From positions 1 to 25,324 of the forward strand of contig CAZQZC010000023.1 in NCBI GenBank assembly GCA_964597685.1: 25,324 bases of DNA, in the 5' to 3' direction. Under the pieces are notes generated by a model. The model had not been told where the DNA came from, did not search any database, and worked only from the letters and a program-made list of their open reading frames with translations. Made by a program: the position numbers and the translations under genes. The stretch's first letter is position 1; each line of letters opens with the position of its first letter. Source of the DNA: JBCBTJ01 sp964597685. Its GTDB lineage: Bacteria; Pseudomonadota; Alphaproteobacteria; Caulobacterales; Hyphomonadaceae. Positions 1 to 7,924 of this stretch are shown here, piece after piece.

Positions 1-851
1 GTGATGTGGTAGGCGTCGCCAGACAGGCCGTATCCCGCAACTTCAGCGTAGATCTTCGCGCCGCGCGCCTTGGCGTGCTCGTATTCCTCCAAGACGAAAA
101 CGCCCGCGCCTTCCCCCATGACAAATCCATCGCGGTCGGTGTCGTAGGGTCGAGACGCTTTTTCCGGCGTATCGTTGAACTTGGTGGACATGGCTTTCAT
201 CGAGCAGAAGCCCGCAATCCCGAGGCGGCAGATCGACGCTTCGGCGCCGCCCGCGATCATGACGTCCGCGTCGCCGTCCCGGATGATGCGCATCGAATCG
301 CCGATCGCGTGCGCTCCCGTCGCACACGCCGTCACAACGGCGTGGTTCGGGCCGCGGAACCCGTGTTTGATCGAGATCTGGCCGGAGGCGAGGTTGATCA
401 GCGCGGACGGGATGAAGAACGGGCTGACCTTGCGCGGCCCGCCTTTGTACAAATCGATCGCCGAATCCTCGATCGACCTCAGCCCGCCGATGCCCGACCC
501 GATGAGAACGCCGGTCCGGTTGCGGCCGTCGTCGTCCTGCGGCGACCAACCGGAATCGCTGATCGCTTCGTCAGCTGCGGCCAGTCCGTACAGAATGAAC
601 TCGTCGATGCGGCGGCGCTCTTTGGCGCTCGCCGTTTTGTCGGGATCAAACGCTTCCGGATCGCCTTCGCCGCCGCCGCGGCCGGTGGTCCACGGAACTT
701 CGAAAGCGATCTTGCACGGCATGTCGGACGCATCGAACTGATCGATAACGCCCGCGCCCGAGCGTCCTTCGATCAGCCGCGACCAGGACGCCTCGCGGTT
801 GCCCGCAAGAGGTGTGACAAGGCCTATGCCAGTGATGACAACGCGGCGCAT
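1..851 (-). CDS. fabF: Beta-ketoacyl-ACP synthase II, 3'-truncated by window edge
   Basis: Condensing enzyme of type II fatty-acid synthesis: it joins malonyl-ACP to a growing acyl-ACP in the cytosol. The ATG at 851 opens with MRRVVITGIG, the usual FabF N-terminus, and 283 codons lie in the window before it leaves at base 1, so roughly the last third is missing. The catalytic cysteine sits in TACATGAHAIG (Cys176), after the GSGIGG and GGPRKVSPFF motifs. The C-terminal histidine and lysine motifs are outside the window. A short glycine-rich insertion around residues 64-72 shifts the cysteine about 13 residues from its E. coli position; as I recall, alphaproteobacterial FabFs carry a similar loop. 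It lies just downstream of acpP (15 bases between the acpP stop and this ATG), the standard fabD-fabG-acpP-fabF order, so co-transcription is likely. Confidence 0.95.
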   Translation of the reverse strand, partial: MRRVVITGIGLVTPLAGNREASWSRLIEGRSGAGVIDQFDASDMPCKIAFEVPWTTGRGGGEGDPEAFDPDKTASAKERRRIDEFILYGLAAADEAISDSGWSPQDDDGRNRTGVLIGSGIGGLRSIEDSAIDLYKGGPRKVSPFFIPSALINLASGQISIKHGFRGPNHAVVTACATGAHAIGDSMRIIRDGDADVMIAGGAEASICRLGIAGFCSMKAMSTKFNDTPEKASRPYDTDRDGFVMGEGAGVFVLEEYEHAKARGAKIYAEVAGYGLSGDAYHI

Positions 852-866
852 CTTAAGATCGTCTGC

Positions 867-1103
867 CTACGAAATGTGCTGCTTGATGTGGGTGACGGCG
901 TCGCCGACGGAGCGGATATTCTCCTGAACGTCGTCGGGGATCTCGATGTTGAACTCTTCTTCAAAGGCCATAACCAGCTCGACGAGATCGAGGCTGTCGG
1001 CGCCCAAATCATCGATGAAGCTTGCGTTTTCGGCGACCTTTTCTGAGTCGACGTCCAGATTGTCGACGACGATTTTCTTAACGCGTTCGAAAACGTCAGA
1101 CAT
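867..1103 (-). CDS. acpP: Acyl carrier protein
   Basis: Small acidic carrier that holds growing acyl chains on a 4'-phosphopantetheine arm for the FabD, FabG and FabF reactions encoded around it. The 78-residue length is normal for the family. The attachment serine is Ser37 within GADSLDLVE, and the four-helix pattern is rich in Asp and Glu as expected. The start is well supported: an AAGAGGT ribosome-binding site (1109-1115 on the minus strand) lies five bases before the ATG. A longer open frame covering the same bases is an overlapping shadow and lacks the ACP signature. The 117-base gap upstream, larger than others in the operon, allows a separate promoter, which fits the high expression usual for ACP. 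Confidence 0.98.
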   Translation of the reverse strand: MSDVFERVKKIVVDNLDVDSEKVAENASFIDDLGADSLDLVELVMAFEEEFNIEIPDDVQENIRSVGDAVTHIKQHIS

Positions 1104-1164
1104 GGGGCACCTCTTCTGTTGATGTCTGATGAGAGCCGATGAATCACAGCCCTTGATGTGTTGC

Positions 1165-1193
1165 GGTTAGCACACACCCGGCGACCGCGCCAA
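1165..1193 (-). promoter_or_regulatory. Candidate acpP promoter
   Basis: On the minus strand TTGGCG (1188-1193) is followed after 16-17 bases by GCTAAC/CTAACC (1165-1171), resembling -35 and -10 boxes. It lies about 60 bases before the acpP ATG, inside the fabG-acpP gap. The -35 match is fair and the -10 match weak, so this is a suggestion based on spacing and position only. Confidence 0.35.
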
Positions 1194-1220
1194 GTCCGGC
1201 GGCGACGGGCGTCTGCAGCT

Positions 1221-1958
1221 TTAAATCATCGCCATTCCGCCATTCACGTGAAGCGTCTGTCCGGTGACATAGGATGCGGCGTCCGAGGACAAATAGGCGA
1301 CGGCGGCGGAGATGTCGGATCCTTGCCCCAGCCGGCCTGCGGGGATTGCGGTCAACAGAGCCTCCTTCTGTGCGTCCGGCAGCCCGTCCGTCATGGGCGA
1401 TTCAATGAAGCCCGGGGCGACGCAATTCGCCGTCACGCCGCGGCTGGCGATTTCTGCGGCGAGCGACTTTGTAAAGCCGATCATGCCCGCTTTGGAGGCG
1501 GCGTAATTCGTTTGGCCGGGATTGCCTGTGACGCCGACAACGGACGTGATGCCGATAATGCGGCCGAACCGCCGCTTCATCATCCCGCGCAGCGCCGATT
1601 TGGCGAGGCGGTAATAGGCGGTCAGGTTGACGTTGAGGACCGTGTCCCAATCCTCGTCTTTCATGCGCAGTAAAAGCTGGTCGCGGGTCAGCCCGGCGTT
1701 TGAGACGAGGATGTCGACCTGGCCGAGCGCCTCTTCCGCGCGCCCGACAAGCCCAGACACAGCCTCTGCGTCCGACAGATTGCACGGGACCACGACGCCG
1801 TCGCCCGCCAGTCCGGCCCTGACATCTTCAAGCACGGACTCCCGGGTGCCGGACAAAGCCACCCGCGCCCCCTGGGCCGACAGGGTCTCTGCGATGGCGC
1901 GCCCGATGCCGCCGGACGCGCCAGTCACAAGCGCTGTCTTTCCTGCCAGGTCGAACAT
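1221..1958 (-). CDS. fabG: 3-oxoacyl-ACP reductase
   Basis: NADPH-dependent reduction of beta-ketoacyl-ACP to beta-hydroxyacyl-ACP in fatty-acid elongation. The 245-residue length is typical. It is a classical short-chain dehydrogenase: cofactor motif GASGGIG (residues 13-19), NAG at 87-89, and the catalytic set Ser139, Tyr152, Lys156 in the YAASK motif. The C-terminus GQTLHVNGGMAMI is characteristic of FabG and separates it from other SDR enzymes. Its ATG follows the fabD TGA with no base between them, and a GGAG element sits in the end of fabD, so translation is probably coupled. Position between fabD and acpP confirms the assignment. Confidence 0.97.
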   Translation of the reverse strand: MFDLAGKTALVTGASGGIGRAIAETLSAQGARVALSGTRESVLEDVRAGLAGDGVVVPCNLSDAEAVSGLVGRAEEALGQVDILVSNAGLTRDQLLLRMKDEDWDTVLNVNLTAYYRLAKSALRGMMKRRFGRIIGITSVVGVTGNPGQTNYAASKAGMIGFTKSLAAEIASRGVTANCVAPGFIESPMTDGLPDAQKEALLTAIPAGRLGQGSDISAAVAYLSSDAASYVTGQTLHVNGGMAMI

Positions 1959-2912
1959 TCAAGAAGCTCCCAACGCGTTCAGTTTCTCAATAATCGCCGT
2001 CACGTCGCCAGGCTCGCCCAGCGGCGCGCCGTCCACCGATTTGGCGTTACGGCGATTCATCACGGTGAGGACCTTTCCGGCGCCCGCCTCGACCATGAGA
2101 GAGACGCCCTCGCCCGCCATGAAGGCGACGCTTTCCCGCCAGCGGACGCGCCCCGTCACCTGCTCCACCAATTGACGCCGGATCGCCTCCGGGTCCGTTG
2201 TCGGCGCAGCCGTGACATTCGCGACCAGGGGGGCGGCGGGGGCCGCGATCTCAACGTTCGACAACGCTTCGCGCATCTCGTCGGCCGCCGGCCCCATCAT
2301 CGAGCAATGAAAGGGCGCGCTGACGGCGAGCGGAACGGCCTTTTTCACGCCGCTTTCGCGCGCATGCCCGCAGGCGGCCTCTATCGCCGCGGCCTCGCCC
2401 GACAGGACGAGTTGCCCTGGCGCATTGTCGTTGGCGATTTCGCAAACACCGCCCGCCGCGCGGCAGGCCGCTTCAGCTTGTTCGAGATCGGCGCCCAAAA
2501 GGGCCGCCATGGCGCCCGCGCCGGCGGGGACCGCGCGCTGCATCGCCTCGCCGCGCAGGCGCAGCAGCCGCGCAGCGTCGGACACGCTGATCGCGCCCGC
2601 AGCGGCCAGGGCGGAATATTCACCCAGGGAATGGCCCGCGAGGTATTGCGCGTGGGCTGCGTCGATCCCCGCTTCGGCGGTCAAGGCGCGCATGGCCGCC
2701 ACGCTCACCGCCATCAGCGCGGGCTGCGTGTTGGCGGTCAGGGTGAGGCGGTCGTCTGGTCCGGTCCAGATGAGATCCGACAAAGCCTCTCCCAGGGCCG
2801 CGTCGACCTCGTCGAACACCGCCTTGGCCGCCGGAAACGCATCGGCGAGCGCTTTGCCCATGCCGACGGTCTGACTCCCTTGCCCTGGGAAGATGAAGGC
2901 GAAACCAGCCAT
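1959..2912 (-). CDS. fabD: Malonyl-CoA:ACP transacylase
   Basis: Transfers malonate from CoA to ACP, loading the extender unit for fatty-acid synthesis. At 317 residues it is close to the E. coli enzyme. The GQGSQ motif is at 10-14, the nucleophile Ser95 lies in GHSLGEYSALAAAG, and the partner His202 is in APFHCSMM. I use the ATG at 2912 because the product then starts MAGFAFIFPGQGSQ, as in homologues, and a GGAG ribosome-binding site lies seven bases upstream; an ATG further out would add 18 unconserved, arginine-rich residues. It is the first gene of the fab operon and is divergent from rpsF across a 198-base gap, which must contain its promoter; I see no convincing boxes for it. Confidence 0.97.
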   Translation of the reverse strand: MAGFAFIFPGQGSQTVGMGKALADAFPAAKAVFDEVDAALGEALSDLIWTGPDDRLTLTANTQPALMAVSVAAMRALTAEAGIDAAHAQYLAGHSLGEYSALAAAGAISVSDAARLLRLRGEAMQRAVPAGAGAMAALLGADLEQAEAACRAAGGVCEIANDNAPGQLVLSGEAAAIEAACGHARESGVKKAVPLAVSAPFHCSMMGPAADEMREALSNVEIAAPAAPLVANVTAAPTTDPEAIRRQLVEQVTGRVRWRESVAFMAGEGVSLMVEAGAGKVLTVMNRRNAKSVDGAPLGEPGDVTAIIEKLNALGAS

Positions 2913-2972
2913 GTCGCGCTCCGAATCGTTCGTCAGTCGCCTAACCGGCGCGCGAATTCGACGCAAGAGCGC

Positions 2973-3001
2973 TTGCTTTTTGGCGGGCTCTGAGGTTTAT
3001 C
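2973..3001 (+). promoter_or_regulatory. Candidate rpsF operon promoter
   Basis: TTGCTT (2973-2978), a 17-base spacer and TTTATC (2996-3001) form a reasonable sigma-70 type promoter pointing at rpsF. Transcription from it would give a leader of about 100 bases before the rpsF ATG at 3111. Based on box similarity and spacing. Confidence 0.45.
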
Positions 3002-3026
3002 CGCCGCTTCACAAGGAATGCGGTCC

Positions 3027-3076
3027 CGGATGCGATGTGCGCAAACGGGGGCCATCGTCGGCGGGTCTCCCATCCG
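3027..3076 (+). promoter_or_regulatory. Possible structured rpsF leader
   Basis: Within the predicted 5' leader, CGGATG (3027-3032) can pair with CATCCG (3071-3076), and directly inside it CGATG (3033-3037) can pair with CATCG (3053-3057). This leaves a 15-base loop and a 13-base bulge on the 3' side (3058-3070). In many bacteria the rpsF leader carries an RNA bound by the S6:S18 complex for autoregulation. I can show the pairing but cannot confirm that it matches that motif. Confidence 0.25.
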
Positions 3077-3110
3077 CAGGCGCCGCGTTTCGGATCGTAC
3101 GGGAAGACAA

Positions 3111-3461
3111 ATGCCATATTACGAACATGTCGTGGTGACGCGACCTGACATCTCGCCGGCGCAGGTTGAGATCTTTGTCGAGGAGCTGAGCGAATTCGTC
3201 TCTTCGAAAGGCGGATCGGTGCAAAAGACCGAGTATTGGGGCCTGCGGAACCTCGCCTACCCCATCAACAAGGTGCGCAAGGGCCATTACAACCTGCTCA
3301 ATCTCGACGCGCCCTCGGACGCGATCAATGAGCTTGAGCGCCGCCACCGCATCTCCGACGACGTGATGCGCTATCTCACCATCAAGGTCGACGAATTGGA
3401 GGAAGGCCCCTCGCCGTTCCTCTCCCGCAAGGATCGCGGCGACCGCCCGCGCCGGGACTAG
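3111..3461 (+). CDS. rpsF: 30S ribosomal protein S6
   Basis: Small-subunit protein that binds 16S rRNA together with S18. The product is 116 residues, starting MPYYEHVVVTRPDIS, with the conserved KTEYWGLRNLAYPINK segment and MRYLTIKVDE near the end, followed by a basic, charged tail (SRKDRGDRPRRD). The frame is open further upstream, but the homologous start is the ATG at 3111; its ribosome-binding site is a modest GGGAAG (3101-3106). It leads the rpsF-rpsR-rplI operon, with rpsR beginning nine bases after its stop. Confidence 0.97.
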   Translation: MPYYEHVVVTRPDISPAQVEIFVEELSEFVSSKGGSVQKTEYWGLRNLAYPINKVRKGHYNLLNLDAPSDAINELERRHRISDDVMRYLTIKVDELEEGPSPFLSRKDRGDRPRRD

Positions 3462-3470
3462 GAGGACAGC

Positions 3471-3749
3471 ATGGCGTCGAAACGCAAAGTCCCGCCCGGC
3501 GGGATGAACATCACAAACATCCCCGCGCGCCGCACCTTTGGCCGGCGCCGGAAAGTGGATCCGTTTTCGGGCGATAAAGCTCCGAAGATCGATTACAAAG
3601 ACGTGAAGCTTCTCCAGCGCTATATCTCGGAGAAGGGCAAGATCGTCCCATCGCGGATCACGGCTGTCAGCGTCAAAAACCAGCGCAAGCTCGCCCAGGC
3701 GATCAAGCGCGCGCGCATGCTGGCCCTGTTGCCGTTCACGGTTCAGTAG
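3471..3749 (+). CDS. rpsR: 30S ribosomal protein S18
   Basis: Partner of S6 on the platform of the 30S subunit. The 92-residue product has the hallmark motifs DYKDVKLLQRYISEKGKI and RITAVSVKNQRKLAQAIKRAR, and ends ALLPFTVQ. The N-terminal part is basic and extended relative to E. coli S18 (75 residues). A strong AGGAGG ribosome-binding site overlaps the rpsF stop, and rplI follows after ten bases. Confidence 0.98.
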   Translation: MASKRKVPPGGMNITNIPARRTFGRRRKVDPFSGDKAPKIDYKDVKLLQRYISEKGKIVPSRITAVSVKNQRKLAQAIKRARMLALLPFTVQ

Positions 3750-3759
3750 GGAGGCGTCG

Positions 3760-4350
3760 ATGCAAATCATCCTGCTTGAACGCGTGGAGAAGCTCGGCAC
3801 GATCGGCGACGAAGTCACCGTACGCAGCGGCTATGGCCGGAATTTCCTGATCCCACAGGGCAAGGCGCTTCTCGCCAACGACCGCAATCGCGCCCGGTTT
3901 GAGCGCGAACGCGACATGATCGAACAGCGCAACGCCGAGGCGCGCGCCGCCGCGGAGACAAGCGGCGAATCGCTCGAGGGTGAGACCTTCGTCCTCATCC
4001 GCCAGGCTGGCGACACAGGCCAGCTCTACGGCTCGGTGTCGGCTCGCGACATTGTGGACGCCGCCGGCGCGGCCGGTCACAAGATCGAGCGGTCGCAAGT
4101 CCGCCTCGACAAGCCGATCAAGGCGATTGGCCTGCACGAGGTCGGCATCCGCCTTCACGCTGAGGTGCGCGTCGCCGTCATGGCGAATGTCGCACGCTCC
4201 GAAGACGAGGCCGAACGGCAAGCGGCCGGCGAGAACATTATTGAAAGCCTGATGGCCGAACAGCAGGCGATCGGTGACGAACAGGCGGCTGAAATGGCCG
4301 AAGCGGCTGCGGAACTGGCCGACCAGGTGGCCGTGGGCGAAGACGACTAA
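3760..4350 (+). CDS. rplI: 50S ribosomal protein L9
   Basis: Large-subunit protein that binds 23S rRNA near the L1 stalk. The N-terminal domain is clear (MQIILLERVEKLGTIGDEV, then GYGRNFLIPQGKA), joined by a long charged helix to a C-terminal domain containing GQLYGSVSARDI. At 196 residues it is about 45 longer than E. coli L9; the excess is an acidic, alanine-rich tail ending AVGEDD. Tails of this kind are, to my knowledge, common in Alphaproteobacteria. A GGGAGG site precedes the ATG. It is the last gene of the operon, followed by an intrinsic terminator. Confidence 0.98.
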   Translation: MQIILLERVEKLGTIGDEVTVRSGYGRNFLIPQGKALLANDRNRARFERERDMIEQRNAEARAAAETSGESLEGETFVLIRQAGDTGQLYGSVSARDIVDAAGAAGHKIERSQVRLDKPIKAIGLHEVGIRLHAEVRVAVMANVARSEDEAERQAAGENIIESLMAEQQAIGDEQAAEMAEAAAELADQVAVGEDD

Positions 4351-4375
4351 GCCGTCAGCGCACGCACAAAATAAT

Positions 4376-4405
4376 GGGGCCGCGGCGGCATGTCGCGGCC
4401 CTTTT
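4376..4405 (+). terminator. Intrinsic terminator after rplI
   Basis: GGGCCGCG (4377-4384) pairs perfectly with CGCGGCCC (4394-4401) around a nine-base loop. The stem can extend by a G-T pair and is followed directly by TTTT (4402-4405). It lies 26 bases after the rplI stop and separates the ribosomal operon from dnaB. Confidence 0.85.
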
Positions 4406-4507
4406 GATTCCACAAGAATCACTTGTCGTGGACAGCATGGAACCCTCCGCGAACTGAGCGCTTGTCAAGCCGAGACGCGAATCATTCCATCGGCTAAGGC
4501 TCGGGTC

Positions 4508-6016
4508 ATGGCACGCGATCAACTCAATCTCGATTCAACGGCGGCGGTTGCGACGGCCGCCTCCGAACCCCCGCAAAGCCTCAGCGCCGAAGCCGGCGTT
4601 TTGGGGGCGATTCTGTTCGACAATCATGCCTATGGGCGGGTGAACGACGTCCTCGTCGCCGACGATTTTTACGCGCCGCATCACAAGGCGATTTACGCCG
4701 CCTGTAAGGTGATGATCGACCAAGGCCGCGTCGCCGACGGCGTCACATTGCGAGAAAAGTTCGAGAAGGACGATCAGCTGCAATCGATCGGCGGCTCGTC
4801 ATACCTCGTCGAATTGCTCGAAGCGGCCGCCTTCGGACCCGAGATCACCGACTACGCGCGCATGATTCGCGACCTCGCCGTGCGCCGCGCGCTGGTCGAC
4901 GTCGGCGCGACGATGCAATCGAAGGCGCTGTCGCCGGAGCCGGAAGAGGACGGATCGCGCCAGATCGAACTCGCCGAGCGAGAACTGTTTCAGCTCGCCG
5001 AACGCGGCTCCACCGGCCGCGGTTTCAAGAGCTTCACCGAAGCCCTGACCGAATCGGTCAAAATGGCGGAGGCGGCTTTCCAGCGAGAGGGAAAGATCGC
5101 CGGCATCTCCACCGGTCTGGACGAATTGGACCACAAGCTCGGCGGGCTGCACAGCTCGGACTTGCTAATCCTCGCGGGGCGGCCTTCGATGGGGAAAACG
5201 TCGCTTGCGACCAACATCGCCTACAACGCCGCCGCCGCTTATCGTTATGAAACGCTAGAGGACGGCTCTCGACGCACGACGAACGGCGCGATTGTCGGCT
5301 TCTACTCCCTTGAGATGTCCTCGGAGCAGCTTGCAACGCGAATCCTGGCCGAGCGGACGGGCATCATGTCCCACCGCATCCGCCAAGGGCATCTTGAGAA
5401 AGACGAGTTCGAAAAACTCTCCGAAGCCGCCGAAGAGCTGCAAAGCCTCCCGCTCTTCATCGACGACCAGGGCGGATTGACGGTCAGCCAAGTCGCCGCA
5501 CGGGCGCGCCGTCTGCAGCGTTCGGAGGGGCTTGATCTGATTATCATCGATTATCTCCAGCTTCTCTCCGGCTCCGGCGCCCGCAAGAATGACGGCCGTA
5601 CGCAGGAGGTGACCGAGATCACGATGGCGTTGAAAGCGCTGGCCAAGGATCTCAACGTCCCCGTTGTCGCCCTGTCGCAGCTCAGCCGGGCCGTCGAACA
5701 GCGCGACGACAAGCGCCCGCAGCTCTCAGACCTCAGAGAATCAGGCTCGATCGAACAGGACGCCGATTGCGTGATGTTCGTTTATCGCGAGTCGTATTAC
5801 CTTGAGCGTGCGGAGCCGTCGAACGATCCGAACGATCCGCAATCGGCGGATAAGTGGAAATCCTGGCGAGAGCGCATGGACGAGGTGTACGGAACCGCAG
5901 AGGTGATCATCGGCAAGCAGCGCCACGGTCCGATCGGCAAGGTCGTCTTGGCCTTCGACGCGAACATCACCCGGTTCGGCAACCTCGATCGCGGCCCGGG
6001 TCCGGACGACTTCTAG
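4508..6016 (+). CDS. dnaB: Replicative DNA helicase DnaB
   Basis: Hexameric 5'-3' helicase that unwinds DNA at the replication fork and recruits primase. The 502-residue length is typical. The N-terminal domain spans about 20-130 and the RecA-like ATPase domain about 190-490. Walker A is GRPSMGKTS (224-232), Walker B is LIIIDYLQ (344-351), followed by the conserved ALSQLSRAVEQR and SDLRESGSIEQDAD segments. A loop around 244-260 lengthens the region just after Walker A. I use the ATG at 4508 (MARDQLNLDS); the frame stays open upstream into rplI but that part has no DnaB character. The ribosome-binding site is weak (AAGG about nine bases upstream). The 157-base gap before it holds the rplI terminator and presumably its promoter. 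Confidence 0.97.
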   Translation: MARDQLNLDSTAAVATAASEPPQSLSAEAGVLGAILFDNHAYGRVNDVLVADDFYAPHHKAIYAACKVMIDQGRVADGVTLREKFEKDDQLQSIGGSSYLVELLEAAAFGPEITDYARMIRDLAVRRALVDVGATMQSKALSPEPEEDGSRQIELAERELFQLAERGSTGRGFKSFTEALTESVKMAEAAFQREGKIAGISTGLDELDHKLGGLHSSDLLILAGRPSMGKTSLATNIAYNAAAAYRYETLEDGSRRTTNGAIVGFYSLEMSSEQLATRILAERTGIMSHRIRQGHLEKDEFEKLSEAAEELQSLPLFIDDQGGLTVSQVAARARRLQRSEGLDLIIIDYLQLLSGSGARKNDGRTQEVTEITMALKALAKDLNVPVVALSQLSRAVEQRDDKRPQLSDLRESGSIEQDADCVMFVYRESYYLERAEPSNDPNDPQSADKWKSWRERMDEVYGTAEVIIGKQRHGPIGKVVLAFDANITRFGNLDRGPGPDDF

Positions 6017-6060
6017 GTTACCGGCTGACACGCTGACCGCCAGGCCTTACATCCCACTCC

Positions 6061-7125
6061 ATGCAGACCCGGGCGCGCGCAACCATCTATCTCAACCAAT
6101 TGGCCGCAAACTGGCGCGCCTTGGCTGCTTGGTCGCCGGCCGGGGAAACAGGCGCCGTCGTCAAGGCCAACGCCTATGGTCACGGCCTCTCTAGATCGGC
6201 GCGAGCGCTCGCCGAGGCTGGATGTGGCGCATTCTTCGTGGCGCACGCGTCCGAGGGCGCCGCTCTGCGCGATGCCTTGGACGGTTTGGACGCCGACATC
6301 CATGTCTTCCATGGCGCCTGCGAGGGCGAGGCGGCGCTTTGCCGTGATAAGCGCCTGATCCCGGTCATAAATTCCATGGAGCAAGCCCGCGTCTGGCGCG
6401 CCGAAGGCCTCGACGCGGCCGGTCCAGCGACCCTGCATGTCGACACGGGCATGAACCGGCTCGGCCTCAGGCCAAACGAGGTCGAGGCCGTGCGCGCAAT
6501 GATCGGCGACGGGGTCGGCCTGGTCATGTCGCACTTCGCCTGCGCGGACGAACCGAACCACCCGCTGAACAAGGTTCAGATTGAGCGATTCGAGGCGCTT
6601 TGTTCGGCGTGGCCGAAGGCGCGCCGGTCCATGGCGAATTCGGCGGGGGTCTATCTCGGCGCAACGTACGACCTCACAAGGCCCGGCGTCGCACTCTATG
6701 GCGGCGGACCGCCGCCGCCCGCCGGCCTCGTCCTACAGCCCGTTATGACGCTCGACGCGCCGGTGGTCTCGGTGTTTCGGGCGGAAGCGGGCGCGAGCAC
6801 CGGTTACGGCGCCACGCGGCGGTTCGGCGCGTCGCATCGACTGGCCACGCTTGCTTTCGGGTACGCCGACGGCCTGCCGCGCGCCGCCTCGAATTCGGGC
6901 TATTTCTCGCTTGGCGGCGTGCGCTGTCCAATTGTCGGACGCGTCTCGATGGATTTGGTCACGGTGGACGTCAGCGCGGTCGACTCGCCGGTGGCGCCCG
7001 GTGTGATGGTCGAGTATTTCGGCGCAGAGATCGGGTTGGAAGCCCAGGCGGCTGCGGCTAAGACGCTGGGCTACGAATTGCTGACGGGAATTGGCGAGCG
7101 TGTCGAACGTATCTGGCGAAGCTAA
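6061..7125 (+). CDS. alr: Alanine racemase
   Basis: PLP enzyme that interconverts L- and D-alanine, supplying D-Ala for peptidoglycan. The PLP lysine is Lys35 in VVKANAYGHG and the opposing catalytic tyrosine is Tyr249 in STGYGATRRF. Other landmarks are HVDTGMNRLG (126-135), SHFACADEP and VGRVSMDLVTVDV. The 354-residue length is normal. It starts 44 bases after dnaB and has no clear Shine-Dalgarno sequence. Its 3' end overlaps the start of the following permease gene, so the two are probably translated together. The dnaB-alr pairing is a recurring alphaproteobacterial arrangement. Confidence 0.95.
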   Translation: MQTRARATIYLNQLAANWRALAAWSPAGETGAVVKANAYGHGLSRSARALAEAGCGAFFVAHASEGAALRDALDGLDADIHVFHGACEGEAALCRDKRLIPVINSMEQARVWRAEGLDAAGPATLHVDTGMNRLGLRPNEVEAVRAMIGDGVGLVMSHFACADEPNHPLNKVQIERFEALCSAWPKARRSMANSAGVYLGATYDLTRPGVALYGGGPPPPAGLVLQPVMTLDAPVVSVFRAEAGASTGYGATRRFGASHRLATLAFGYADGLPRAASNSGYFSLGGVRCPIVGRVSMDLVTVDVSAVDSPVAPGVMVEYFGAEIGLEAQAAAAKTLGYELLTGIGERVERIWRS

Positions 7126-7924
7126 GCCGGGCCCGTTGGCGGTCCTGGCGCCCTTCCGATGGGTCGGAAGCGCCGTGCTGGGCGTGCTGCGCGAATCCGG
7201 CCGCGTGGCGCGCTTCGGCGGCGGCGCGCTCGGCGCGGCGATGACGCCGCCGCTGCATATGGGCCAGGTGGCGCGCCAAATGGTGCGCATCGGCTTCTAT
7301 TCGCTTCCCGTGGTCGGCTTGTCCGCGATTTTCATCGGCGCGGCGTTGGCCCTGAACATCTATACGGGCGGGGCGCGCTTCAACGCTGAGCAATTCGTTC
7401 CGAACATCGTGGTGCTGGGCATCACCCGCGAGCTTGGCGCGGTCATTACGGGCCTCATGCTGGCCGGCCGCGTCAGCGCAGGGATCGCCGCTGAGATCGG
7501 GGCCATGCGCGTGACGGAGCAGATCGATGCGCTGGAGAGCCTGTCGGCCAGTCCGACGCGGTATCTTTACGCGCCGCGCCTCATCGCCGGCGTACTGACC
7601 ATGCCGATCCTGGTCTTGGTCGCAGACATTATCGGCGTCATGGGCGGTTGGGCGGTGGGCGTCGGCAGTTTGGGCTTCGATTCCCCTGTGTACCTGCGAA
7701 ACACAATCGATTTCCTGAAGGCCCAGGATGTCGCCGCGGGCTTGATCAAGGCGGCTGTTTTCGGCGGCGTGATCGCCATTATGGGCTGCTATCAGGGCGA
7801 TCGCAGCCAGGCGGGCGCAACCGGCGTCGGGCGGGCCACGACGCTTTCGATGGTTGGCGCAGCGGTTCTGGTGCTCGCGTTCAATTATCTCTTGTCGACC
7901 TTCTTCGTGAGGATCGGGTTATGA
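7100..7924 (+). CDS. mlaE: MlaE-type ABC transporter permease
   Basis: Inner-membrane permease of the Mla/MCE-type system, which moves phospholipids between inner and outer membranes. The sequence has the family's pattern: an amphipathic N-terminal region, then five or so hydrophobic segments, with the conserved stretch ITRELGAVITGLMLAGRV followed by GAMRVTEQIDALE. Length is 274 residues from GTG 7100; TTG 7091 would add three. I prefer 7100 because a GGGAA element (7086-7090) lies nine bases before it. The gene overlaps the end of alr by 26 bases and the next gene by four (ATGA), implying coupled translation. No mlaD, mlaC or mlaB is adjacent, so the other components would have to be elsewhere. 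The gene symbol denotes family membership. Confidence 0.85.
   Translation: MSNVSGEAKPGPLAVLAPFRWVGSAVLGVLRESGRVARFGGGALGAAMTPPLHMGQVARQMVRIGFYSLPVVGLSAIFIGAALALNIYTGGARFNAEQFVPNIVVLGITRELGAVITGLMLAGRVSAGIAAEIGAMRVTEQIDALESLSASPTRYLYAPRLIAGVLTMPILVLVADIIGVMGGWAVGVGSLGFDSPVYLRNTIDFLKAQDVAAGLIKAAVFGGVIAIMGCYQGDRSQAGATGVGRATTLSMVGAAVLVLAFNYLLSTFFVRIGL

Noticed and set aside
6..1046. A 346-codon open frame on the plus strand covering fabF and acpP
   Set aside because: It is antisense to unmistakable fabF and acpP and is arginine/alanine-rich with no domain; a typical GC-rich shadow frame.
824..1177. A 117-codon minus-strand frame overlapping acpP
   Set aside because: It is an alternative frame of the acpP region, Ser/Arg-rich, with no ACP motif or ribosome-binding site.
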